A stretch of 64,000 nt of DNA from Acidobacteriota bacterium (lineage in GTDB: Bacteria; Acidobacteriota; Terriglobia; Terriglobales; Acidobacteriaceae). The notes beneath the pieces were generated by a model. That model was not told where the DNA came from, did no database searches, and saw only the letters and a program-made list of their open reading frames with translations. The stretch spans positions 1 through 64,000 of the forward strand of contig JAJYSV010000007.1 in the NCBI GenBank assembly GCA_021793405.1, read 5' to 3'. Of this stretch, positions 46,908 through 55,964 are shown in pieces. The position numbers and the translations under genes are program-made. Each line of letters starts with the position of its first letter. The stretch's first letter is position 1.

Positions 46908-49900
46908 GCGATTTTCTCGACAGAATTTCGAAGCTTTCGCCACAGCGCCTCGCGTTATTGGCTGACGAGTTGAACGAACGCGTGCAGGCCGCTGAAAAAC
47001 AACGAAGAGTTCCGCTCGCTGTTATAGGGATGGGCTGCAGATTTCCTGGCGGAGTGCATGATCCGGAGCAATTCTGGGGGCTATTGAGCGAAGGGGTCGA
47101 TGCGATCAGCGAGGTGCCCGCGTCGCGTTGGGACACGCAGGAATTCTACGATCGCAATCCAGCGACGCCGGGGAAAATGACGACGCGCTGGGGCGGTTTT
47201 ATTGACGAACCGGATCAATTCGATCCAAAGTTTTTTGGGATTGCGCCCACCGAAGCCATAAGTATGGATCCGCAGCAGCGCTTGTTGCTGGAAACTTCGT
47301 GGGAAGCGCTGGAACATGCCGGCATTGCGCCCTCGCGCCTGGGGGGTACCAAGACAGGGGTTTTCGTCGGCATTTGTAATGGGGATTACAGTCAAGTGGC
47401 CCTCAGTTCGCCACGGGAGAAAATCTCACCATACTTTGCGCCCGGACTTTCCCATGCAGTGGCCGCAGGCCGCATCTCGTATGTGCTTGGGTTTCAGGGC
47501 CCCAGCCTGGCGGTGGATACATCGTGCTCGGCCTCGCTGGTTGCAGTCCATCTGGCTTGCCAAAGCCTACGGCTCGGGGAATGCAATGCGGCGCTGGCAG
47601 GCGGAGTGAACCTGATTCTCAATCCAGAAATTACGATTGCCTTATCGCAAAGTCGCATGATGGCCCCGGACGGCCGCTGCAAGGCATTTTCAGAATCAGC
47701 CAATGGCTTTGTGCGCGGCGAGGGATGCGGCATGATTCTGTTGAAGCGGCTGCCCGACGCGATCCGCGACCGGAATCGCATTCTAGCTGTGATTCGCGGC
47801 TCAGCATGCAATCAGGATGGACGCAGCAGCGGTCTGACTGTTCCCAATGGGCCCTCGCAGGAGGCTGTCATTGCCGCCGCTCTGGCTGACGCAGGCATGA
47901 ATCCCAACGACGTGGACTACATCGAAGCGCATGGTACGGGGACCTCACTGGGCGATCCCATCGAGGCAGGCGCGTTGAATGCCGTCTTTACAGACCGATC
48001 GAAAACCTCGGGACCTCTGCTCGTCGGGTCGGTGAAAACCAATCTCGGCCATCTGGAATCCGCTGCGGGAATCGCTGGGCTGATGAAACTGGTACTGTCG
48101 ATCCAACATGAAAAAATTCCAGCCAGCCTGCATTTCGAAACACCGAACAGCCGCATTGAATGGGACCATTTGCCGATCCGAATTCCGACGGAACTTCAGG
48201 CGTGGGCTCGCCGCGGGCGCACGCGAGTGGGCGGCGTCAGTTCGTTCGGGTTCAGCGGTACGAATGCGCATGTCATCGTAGAAGAATACCTCCAGGACGC
48301 AATCCCCAGGGTCGCCGCGTCGGCAAACGCCGGTCCTACAGCAGAACAGGCGTATCTCTTTCCGCTTTCGGCAAAGACCGGAACCGCATTGACGGCCGTA
48401 GCGGCGCGGTTGCATCGTCATCTGCTCGAGCATCCATCGCTTCTGCTCGCCGATATCGCGCGCACGCTGAATGCAGGCCGTTCGCATTTTGAGTATCGTG
48501 CAGCTCTGGTGGCAGCCTCGCGCGCGGAATTGCTCGAACGGCTGCATGGGTTGGCAAACGATAATCCTCCCGCGACCGTCCAGATGGGACGCATTCTGAG
48601 CCACTCCCCACGGATTGCTTTCGTTTTCGGAGGCGAAGAACCGGCTCTCCAAGTTGGAGGACAGCAACTCTACGAACGCTCGGCGGCATTCCGCGAAGCG
48701 GTGCAGCAGTGCGAAGCGATTATAAGAAACGAACTTGGATTGCCGCTTCATTCTCCTCTGTGCGGAAGTGCCAATCCATCTGAAGACCAGACAATCAGTT
48801 CACCGGCGTGGTATGACGAGGTTGCTGCTTTTGCCCTCCAGTACGCACTGGCGGAATTGTGGCGATCCTGCGGCATTCAACCCTCTGTGGTCTTCGGTTA
48901 TGGCACTGGTGAACTTGTCGCGGCCAGTGTCGCCGGGGTCTTCGATCTGTGCGATGCCTTGCGCCTTACAGTTGCGAACGGTGAGAAAAGTCTGTCCAAG
49001 CTGGAAGAATGCGCGAAGCAAATCCGGTTTAGCGCGCCACGAATTCCTCTTCTTCCAAATTTACTCAACCCAGCTCGGCGCGAAGTTTCAGTGAATTCCG
49101 CCGACTACTGGCGACTTGGTTCCCAATCCACGGTTCCTTCCAGGGAAGCGTTCCCGCTGCTGGCGAAAGAGAGTTGTGCGGCATATCTCTATATGGGAGA
49201 CGGCTCGGCGCTTCAGCAATTTACGCGACTCGCGGACGGCGATCTGACAGGGAAGTGTCTAGCTTCGTTCAGTCAAGATCGAGGCGACGATTTGCAATTC
49301 CTCCGCACGGCAGCGGCATTGTATGTTCTTGGCTGCGAGTTGGACATGGACGGATTTTCCTCGATAGCAGCGGCGAATACAGTCGCGCTTCCCACGTACC
49401 CTTTTGAACGGGAACGATACTGGCTGGACCCAGTTACCGAAGATCGCTCCAAGCCGAACGCGGGTAAGAAAAACCTGGATCAAGACAATCCTGCAGGGTC
49501 ACCTTTGGATACCCCATACAATCCAACCGCGGACCCGCGGATTGCGGACGTTGATAAGTGGATCTATGACCTGGTGTGGGAATCCAAGCCGCTCTCACGC
49601 AAAACATCACGGTCCACAGCAAGACTGGATGACGATCTGATCGGGAGTCTGGCGGTCACGCCTGCGAGCGAGGATCTTGTGCGTGTTGAACGCCTCATGT
49701 CTGCGATGAAGCCCGTCTATGCGACGTACATCCTCCGTGCTCTTCAGGACGCAGGCCTGTCACCGCTTCCCACTGCGGCATTCAGCCTGGATGAACTGAG
49801 CCAGCGGTTGAAGATCATTCCCACACGCCGCCGCGTGCTGGGACGGATGCTGGCGATACTGGCGGAAGACCGCATCCTAGAGCGCACGGCGGATCGCTTC

Positions 49901-52537
49901 CGCATTGTGGATTTCTGTCCTCGTCCAGAGGCAGAACTCGCGCTTGACAAACTGAGCGCTGAATATCCGGAAATGCTGACGGAAATCAATATCCTCAAGA
50001 GATGCGGGAAAAAATTGTCGGCTGTGTTGCGGGGAGAGTATGACCCCATGCAGCTTGTGTTTGCGGATGGCTCCATTGGAGAGGCCGAGAAAATTTACGA
50101 ACAGTCACCGGTGTGCCGTTTTTTCAATGACAAGGCTGCCAAAGTAGTTCGATCGTCGGTGGAGTCGATAACGGAGCGCCCAGCGCGCATTCTTGAAATC
50201 GGAGGCGGTACTGGAGCAACAACCGTCCCGATTTTGTCGACGCTTGCGGACAAGAACATCGAGTACGTATTTACCGATGTCTCTCAAGTGTTTTTGTCCC
50301 GGGCACGCGTCAAGTTTTCCAAGACGTCATCCATGAGCTATCGAATTCTCGATATCGAGAACGATCCTCTCGGGCAGGGCTTCGAAGCGGGCGCCTATGA
50401 CATCGTCATCGCCGCGAACGTCCTGCATGCAACAGCCGATCTGCGTCAAACCTTGGCACACATTCGCGCGATACTCGCGTCTGGTGGAATGCTATTGCTC
50501 GTGGAGGGGGTTCGTCCGGACCGCTGGCTGGATCTCACGTTCGGCCTGACGGACGGCTGGTGGCGAAGCAGAGACGTTAATCTCCGTCCAGAGCATCCGA
50601 TGGTTTCCGCCGAGAGTTGGGTGCGCTTGCTGAAGGAGGCGGGAATCGGTTCCAGCCGGACCATTTCCTATGTTCTGGGAGACGGCTCGTCTTCCCAGCA
50701 GACTGTCATCGTCGCGCAGGTTGACGCGGACAATACGCTTGCCAGTGAAAATTTAGAAAAGCCGAGCAGGCACTGGATGATTTTCGCGGATGAGTTCGGC
50801 GTGGGAGATGTTCTCGGCAAGTTGCTGGACGCCAAGGGCGAATCCTACGAGACGATTCGTCACCCGAGAACTGCAATCGAAATCGCTTCCGAGTTTCATC
50901 GGTTGAAGACAACGCGTCGACAGGACTTCTCGCAGGAGGTCGTCTATCTGTGGGGAATGGATGTAGCCGATCCGATTGGATCGAGCGGCGCGCTGGAACA
51001 AGGAGAAGAGATTTGCGGCAAGACGTTGGTGCTGCTGATTCAGGCGCTGCTGGAGCCTACTGAAGGAAACGCGCATCTGTGGATCGCGACGCGCGGCGCA
51101 CAGGCTACCGATTCTTTTTCACCGTCAATCGGCGGGGCCTTGCAATCCCTCGCGTGGGGAATTGGGCGCGTTCTAGGACTGGAGGCTCCGGGGCTGTATC
51201 GAGGGCTGATCGATCTAGACCCGGCGCTCACGCCAGAGGCCGCCGCGAGGAGCCTGCTGGGTGAACTGCTGGGCGCCGACCGGGAAGATCAGGTTGCATA
51301 CCGTGATGGCGAACGCCTCGTGGCGCGCCTGAAACATGCACGTCTCAAGGGTCCGACCACACAGGTAAAGCATGGAATCCGCGGGGATGCTTCGTATTTG
51401 ATCGTTGGCGGCTTGGGCGGAGTCGGTCTGCAAGTGGCGCGCTGGACAGCGGAACAAGGCCCCGGCCACCTGCTATTGCTCAGCAGGACTGGAATGGGGA
51501 GCGACGCTGGTCCATTCGCGGCGGAGCGCCTGAAGACAATCAGGGAAATTGAGGCGCTGGGGGTAAAAATTACTGTGGTCGCGGGAGATGTCGCTTCTCC
51601 CACGGACATGAATCTTCTCTTCGGTCGATTCGGACGGGAATTTCCGCCGTTGCGTGGAGTATTTCATGCTGCCACAGTTGTCAGTGGGGCGAAACTCTTC
51701 GATCTCACCGAAGAAACCGTCGACAGGATGTTTCGGCCCAAAGTTCTAGGCGCATGGGAATTGCACGAGCAAACGAAAAATCTGAACTTGGATTTTTTTC
51801 TGGTATTTTCTTCTACGACTTCTTTGCTTGGAGCAAAATGGTTGGCCCATTATGCCGCCGCAAATCAATTTCTAGACTCGTTCGCTCACTCTCGCCGCGC
51901 ACTGGGACTGCCCGCGCTGTCCATCAATTGGGGGGCGTGGGACACGATGTGGTCTGTCTCACCCCGGGAACAAGAGCGTTCTGCCGAAGCAGGTTTGCTC
52001 CCCATGTCTTCCGAGAAGCTCTTCAATCTATTCGGAGACCTGATTGTCTCTTCCCGTGCGCAAGTGATGATCGCAGATGTGGATTGGAATGTTTTGAAGC
52101 CAGCTCTCGAATTTCAAAGAACCAGACCGCTCCTGGAGGACTTTGGCACGAGACGCGTAGCACAAAAGGAGGCACGCGCTGCATCTATTCCGCTCGCGTC
52201 CAGTCTGCATAAAGTAATGGAGATGACGCCGGAGAAACGGAGAAAATCGATTGAAGCATTCATCCGCGAACAAGCCAGCCAGATATTGGGCTTTCATCGC
52301 GATGAAGTGCTGCCCGCCGATGTTTCTCTGACCGATCTGGGCCTGGATTCGCTGATGGCGGTAGATTTGAAAAATCGTCTGCAGGCTGGGCTCGGCCAGG
52401 AATTGTCCCCTACAGTCGTTTTCGATTATCCCAGTGTTTCTGAAATGGTAGGCCTGCTCGAAACCATGCTGTGGGCCGCTCACGGCAGCATGGAATCCGA
52501 ACCTGCAACACTGCTGAAGGACGAAATTCGCATATGA
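46904..52537 (+). CDS. Type I PKS module 5: KS-(degenerate AT)-cMT-KR-ACP
   Basis: A 1,877-residue module. KS (about 30-455) has Cys208 in DTSCSAS, HGTGTS and KTNLGH. The AT region (about 565-800) is broken: the nucleophile motif GHSxGE reads GYGTGE, with Gly667 in place of Ser. About 80 residues that normally include the HAFH specificity loop are missing between ALRLTV and KQIRFSAPRI. The post-AT linker YPFERERYWL is intact. A C-methyltransferase (about 950-1290; LEIGGGTGATT, ANVLHATADLR), KR (about 1495-1690; GGLGGVG, HYAAANQFLD, no LDD, so probably A-type) and ACP (Ser1816 in GLDSLM) follow. The expected unit is alpha-methyl-beta-hydroxy, provided the ACP is loaded in trans. Confidence 0.94.
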   Translation: MSDFLDRISKLSPQRLALLADELNERVQAAEKQRRVPLAVIGMGCRFPGGVHDPEQFWGLLSEGVDAISEVPASRWDTQEFYDRNPATPGKMTTRWGGFIDEPDQFDPKFFGIAPTEAISMDPQQRLLLETSWEALEHAGIAPSRLGGTKTGVFVGICNGDYSQVALSSPREKISPYFAPGLSHAVAAGRISYVLGFQGPSLAVDTSCSASLVAVHLACQSLRLGECNAALAGGVNLILNPEITIALSQSRMMAPDGRCKAFSESANGFVRGEGCGMILLKRLPDAIRDRNRILAVIRGSACNQDGRSSGLTVPNGPSQEAVIAAALADAGMNPNDVDYIEAHGTGTSLGDPIEAGALNAVFTDRSKTSGPLLVGSVKTNLGHLESAAGIAGLMKLVLSIQHEKIPASLHFETPNSRIEWDHLPIRIPTELQAWARRGRTRVGGVSSFGFSGTNAHVIVEEYLQDAIPRVAASANAGPTAEQAYLFPLSAKTGTALTAVAARLHRHLLEHPSLLLADIARTLNAGRSHFEYRAALVAASRAELLERLHGLANDNPPATVQMGRILSHSPRIAFVFGGEEPALQVGGQQLYERSAAFREAVQQCEAIIRNELGLPLHSPLCGSANPSEDQTISSPAWYDEVAAFALQYALAELWRSCGIQPSVVFGYGTGELVAASVAGVFDLCDALRLTVANGEKSLSKLEECAKQIRFSAPRIPLLPNLLNPARREVSVNSADYWRLGSQSTVPSREAFPLLAKESCAAYLYMGDGSALQQFTRLADGDLTGKCLASFSQDRGDDLQFLRTAAALYVLGCELDMDGFSSIAAANTVALPTYPFERERYWLDPVTEDRSKPNAGKKNLDQDNPAGSPLDTPYNPTADPRIADVDKWIYDLVWESKPLSRKTSRSTARLDDDLIGSLAVTPASEDLVRVERLMSAMKPVYATYILRALQDAGLSPLPTAAFSLDELSQRLKIIPTRRRVLGRMLAILAEDRILERTADRFRIVDFCPRPEAELALDKLSAEYPEMLTEINILKRCGKKLSAVLRGEYDPMQLVFADGSIGEAEKIYEQSPVCRFFNDKAAKVVRSSVESITERPARILEIGGGTGATTVPILSTLADKNIEYVFTDVSQVFLSRARVKFSKTSSMSYRILDIENDPLGQGFEAGAYDIVIAANVLHATADLRQTLAHIRAILASGGMLLLVEGVRPDRWLDLTFGLTDGWWRSRDVNLRPEHPMVSAESWVRLLKEAGIGSSRTISYVLGDGSSSQQTVIVAQVDADNTLASENLEKPSRHWMIFADEFGVGDVLGKLLDAKGESYETIRHPRTAIEIASEFHRLKTTRRQDFSQEVVYLWGMDVADPIGSSGALEQGEEICGKTLVLLIQALLEPTEGNAHLWIATRGAQATDSFSPSIGGALQSLAWGIGRVLGLEAPGLYRGLIDLDPALTPEAAARSLLGELLGADREDQVAYRDGERLVARLKHARLKGPTTQVKHGIRGDASYLIVGGLGGVGLQVARWTAEQGPGHLLLLSRTGMGSDAGPFAAERLKTIREIEALGVKITVVAGDVASPTDMNLLFGRFGREFPPLRGVFHAATVVSGAKLFDLTEETVDRMFRPKVLGAWELHEQTKNLNLDFFLVFSSTTSLLGAKWLAHYAAANQFLDSFAHSRRALGLPALSINWGAWDTMWSVSPREQERSAEAGLLPMSSEKLFNLFGDLIVSSRAQVMIADVDWNVLKPALEFQRTRPLLEDFGTRRVAQKEARAASIPLASSLHKVMEMTPEKRRKSIEAFIREQASQILGFHRDEVLPADVSLTDLGLDSLMAVDLKNRLQAGLGQELSPTVVFDYPSVSEMVGLLETMLWAAHGSMESEPATLLKDEIRI

Positions 52538-55500
52538 GATCGATCATTGAATTGCTGGGTAATCTGCGGTCTCTCAATGTCGGCCTGTCGTTGGACGGAG
52601 ACGCATTGAAGTGCAATGCTCCGCAAGGCGTCTTGACCCCTGCACTGCGCCAGGAACTGGGGGAACGCAAACCTGAAATCATCGCTTTCCTGCGGGCCTC
52701 GCGCCAGGCGCGGGTGGGTGGTGACGCGGGTATCGCGCGCATCGATCGGTCCGGGCCGCTACCGCTATCGCTCGCCCAGCAACGTCTATGGTTCCTGAAT
52801 CAGTTGGACCCCGACAGTCCTGTCTATAACATCGGTGCGGCATTACGGATGAAGGGGCATATCGATGTGCCGGCGCTGGAGCGGACGCTTCAGGAAATCG
52901 TCCAGCGGCACGAGGATTTGAGAACTAATTTCGTGCAAATCAACGGCATGCCGCAGGTGGTAATTCGAGATGGACGCGATTGGCGGCTGCAGAAAATCGA
53001 TGTGCGTCATCTCGCTGACGAAGGTCCCGGTTCCGAACTTCGGATGTATGCCGCGCAACTGATCCGTGAAGTATTTGACATTAGTCGCGAGTCGCTTTTT
53101 CGCGTGCATCTGCTAACCGCAGCTCCTGAAAATCACGTTCTTTTAATTACGATGCATCACCTGATCTCCGACGGCTGGTCTATGGGAGTGTTGGGGCAGG
53201 AATTTGCCGAACTTTATTCTGCCTATGCGGCTGGTCGGGAGCCGTCCCTGGCACCGCTGAGTATTCAATACGTAGACTTTGCAGCCTGGCAGCGGAAATG
53301 GCTGGAAGCTGGCGAGTTGGATCGTCAGCTTCCGTACTGGAAGAAGCAGTTGGCTGGCTCTCCCCCCGTATTGGGATTTCCAGCGGATCATCGGCGTCCA
53401 AAAACGGAAATGTTTCGAGGATGCAGGTCGAAGCTCGTCATCCCGCAACAGCTTGTCAGTGCGGTGGAGCAACTCAGTCAGCGCCATGGTGTCACTTTAT
53501 TCATGACCTTGCTGGCAGCTTTTAAAGTGCTTCTGGCACGGTATTCGAGTCAGGACGACATTGTCGTGGGCTCGCCTTCGGCCAATCGCAGCCGTGCCGA
53601 ACTGAACCAACTCATCGGCTTCTTCGTCAATAATCTCGTTCTGCGCACGGATCTCAGCGGCAACCCTTCCTTTGCCACTCTGCTGGGCAGAATTCGTGAA
53701 GTAACTCTTCGCTCATACGAACATCAGGATGTTCCCTTCGACGTGCTGGTCCATGCGTTGAATCCGGAACGGTCTCTGGATCATTCGCCTATGTTTCAGG
53801 TCATGTTTATCCTGCAGAACTATCCGCTGGATGAATTAGACCTGGCCGGCATTGTGACGACACCGCTGGAACTCCAGGTGGATACTGCGCGTTTCGACCT
53901 TACCGTTGAGGTATATCCGAGGCGCGGCGAGTTGTGGGCATTCTTCGATTACAACTCAGACCTCTATGACGCGGAAACAATCGGACGGATCCAGGAGTAC
54001 TATGTGGCCATACTGAGCGCGGTGTGTGCCGATCCAAATCAGAACATTGCGTCCATTCCACTTTTGTCCTCGTCCGAACGGCAGAAGCTGCTCGTCGATT
54101 GGAATCGGACGGAGGAAACATTCCCCGATATCTGTTTTCACCAGCAGTTTGAGGCCCAAGCGCGCGCCACTCCAGAGCGTCTCGCAGTAATTGCAGGTGG
54201 GCATTCGCTCACCTACGGAGAGTTGGAGGAGCGGGCCAATCGCATTGCCAATCATCTGAAATCGCGAGAAGCGGGACCTGAAAACCTCGTGGCTCTCTGC
54301 CTGGAACGTTCTGCGGATCTTGTTGCGGCCATGCTCGCGGTAGCCAAGGCAGGCGCCGCGTACGTACCGCTAGACCCCAGCTATCCCGCAGCCAGAATTG
54401 CAAACATTTTTGAAGATGCGAAGCCGCTTGTCACCTTGACAACGCAGAGTCTGCTGTCCTTATTGCCCGCTGCAGGCGAGCATGGAACCTTCGACGTGGT
54501 TTGTCTCGACAAGCTCGATGAGCCCGTCGATTTCCAGACCGTCCTCACCGCGCAGGAAGCAGTTTCGGTTTCCAGGATCGTCCGTCCGGACAACCTCGCC
54601 TATGTGATCTTCACGTCGGGATCAACCGGCAGACCCAAGGGCGTGCAAATCACCCACCGGGCTCTGGTGAATTTTCTCGAGAGCATGCGCAAAGAGCCCG
54701 GCTACTCGGCGAACGATGTATTGCTGGCGGTAACGACGGTGTCCTTCGATATCGCCGGACTGGAATTGCTGCTGCCGCTCTACACCGGCTCAACTGTATG
54801 CATTGCCCTTGAACCCGGAGATCCGGAGAGCCTGCTTGCGGATCTGGAGCGGTATCGCCCGACAGTGATGCAGGCTACACCGGCGACATGGAAACTGCTG
54901 ATCGCTGCCGGATGGAAAGGCGATCCTCACCTGAAGATTCTATGCGGTGGGGAAGCCATGGATACCGAACTGGCGCGATCTCTGCTCGTTCGTTCCGAGT
55001 CCCTCTGGAATATGTATGGGCCCACGGAAACGACCATCTGGTCCGCAGTGCTGCGGCTTGAGCACGCGGGAGAGGAAGCAATCCCCGTGGGACGTCCTAT
55101 CCAGAACACATCTTTCTATATTCTGGATCCACTGGGGCAACCCGTGCCGCAAGGTGCACCCGGAGAACTTTGGATTGGTGGCGAAGGCCTGGCTCGCGGA
55201 TATCTGAACCGTCCTGACCTTACAGCCGAACGATTTGTCACAATGTCATTTCCAGAACTACCACCGGCGAACGCAAGTGTTCGTTTGTACCGCACTGGCG
55301 ACCTGGTACGCTATCGGCCCGATGGCACACTGGATTTTCTGGGGCGAATGGACCACCAGGTGAAACTCCGCGGCTTCCGTATCGAGCTGGGAGAAATTGA
55401 AAGCGCATTGCGGAACTGCCTTGGCATCGCCGATGCTGTGACCATATTGCGAGAGGACAAGGGAGAAAAACGTCTGGTGGCGTATCTGTTGTGCACCGAT

Positions 55501-55938
55501 GGCGAGTCTCCTGCGGGGGCCAGCTTGCGCGATCACCTGCGGGGGGTCCTGCCCGGCTATATGATTCCATCGGCCTTCGTCTTCCTGCAAGAATTTCCCA
55601 GGCTGCCCAACGGAAAACTAAACCGAGCTGCGCTACCCGCTCCAGAACGATCTGTGGAGGCGGACAATCTGCGCTTTGCGGCTCCCGCAACGACATTGCA
55701 ACAGACGATTGCGGAGGTATTTCGCACTGTTCTTGATATCGAGCAAGTGAGCGTAGACAGTAACTTTTTCGATCTCGGCGCTCACTCCCTGCAAATTGTC
55801 CGTGCACATGACGAACTGAATCGGCGCATCGATTCCAAGATCCCATTGATCGGTTTCTTCCAGTATCCGACTATTCGAATGCTGGCGGGCTTCATCGAAC
55901 AGCAAAGCCAGGCTGAAGCCTGCAGCGTCAAGAAGTAG
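52534..55938 (+). CDS. NRPS module: TubC-type docking-C-A(Gly)-PCP
   Basis: A 1,134-residue NRPS module. Residues 1-55 (MRSIIELLGNLRSLNVGLSL and onward) are a TubC-type N-terminal docking domain that pairs PKS or NRPS partners. C (about 68-500) has HHLISDG with His208, His209 and Asp213. A (about 545-1035) shows YVIFTSGSTGRPKG, NMYGPTETTIW, YRTGDLVRY and NGKLNR. From GrsA-style alignment by eye, the code is D-I-L-Q-L-G-M-I-W-(K), which corresponds to glycine. PCP Ser1085 lies in LGAHSLQ. There is no methylation, epimerisation or thioesterase domain. It overlaps the PKS5 stop (ATGA). It should amidate the polyketide acid from PKS5 with glycine. Confidence 0.93.
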   Translation: MRSIIELLGNLRSLNVGLSLDGDALKCNAPQGVLTPALRQELGERKPEIIAFLRASRQARVGGDAGIARIDRSGPLPLSLAQQRLWFLNQLDPDSPVYNIGAALRMKGHIDVPALERTLQEIVQRHEDLRTNFVQINGMPQVVIRDGRDWRLQKIDVRHLADEGPGSELRMYAAQLIREVFDISRESLFRVHLLTAAPENHVLLITMHHLISDGWSMGVLGQEFAELYSAYAAGREPSLAPLSIQYVDFAAWQRKWLEAGELDRQLPYWKKQLAGSPPVLGFPADHRRPKTEMFRGCRSKLVIPQQLVSAVEQLSQRHGVTLFMTLLAAFKVLLARYSSQDDIVVGSPSANRSRAELNQLIGFFVNNLVLRTDLSGNPSFATLLGRIREVTLRSYEHQDVPFDVLVHALNPERSLDHSPMFQVMFILQNYPLDELDLAGIVTTPLELQVDTARFDLTVEVYPRRGELWAFFDYNSDLYDAETIGRIQEYYVAILSAVCADPNQNIASIPLLSSSERQKLLVDWNRTEETFPDICFHQQFEAQARATPERLAVIAGGHSLTYGELEERANRIANHLKSREAGPENLVALCLERSADLVAAMLAVAKAGAAYVPLDPSYPAARIANIFEDAKPLVTLTTQSLLSLLPAAGEHGTFDVVCLDKLDEPVDFQTVLTAQEAVSVSRIVRPDNLAYVIFTSGSTGRPKGVQITHRALVNFLESMRKEPGYSANDVLLAVTTVSFDIAGLELLLPLYTGSTVCIALEPGDPESLLADLERYRPTVMQATPATWKLLIAAGWKGDPHLKILCGGEAMDTELARSLLVRSESLWNMYGPTETTIWSAVLRLEHAGEEAIPVGRPIQNTSFYILDPLGQPVPQGAPGELWIGGEGLARGYLNRPDLTAERFVTMSFPELPPANASVRLYRTGDLVRYRPDGTLDFLGRMDHQVKLRGFRIELGEIESALRNCLGIADAVTILREDKGEKRLVAYLLCTDGESPAGASLRDHLRGVLPGYMIPSAFVFLQEFPRLPNGKLNRAALPAPERSVEADNLRFAAPATTLQQTIAEVFRTVLDIEQVSVDSNFFDLGAHSLQIVRAHDELNRRIDSKIPLIGFFQYPTIRMLAGFIEQQSQAEACSVKK

Positions 55939-55964
55939 TAAAGAAAAACTCAGGTGTCAGTGAT

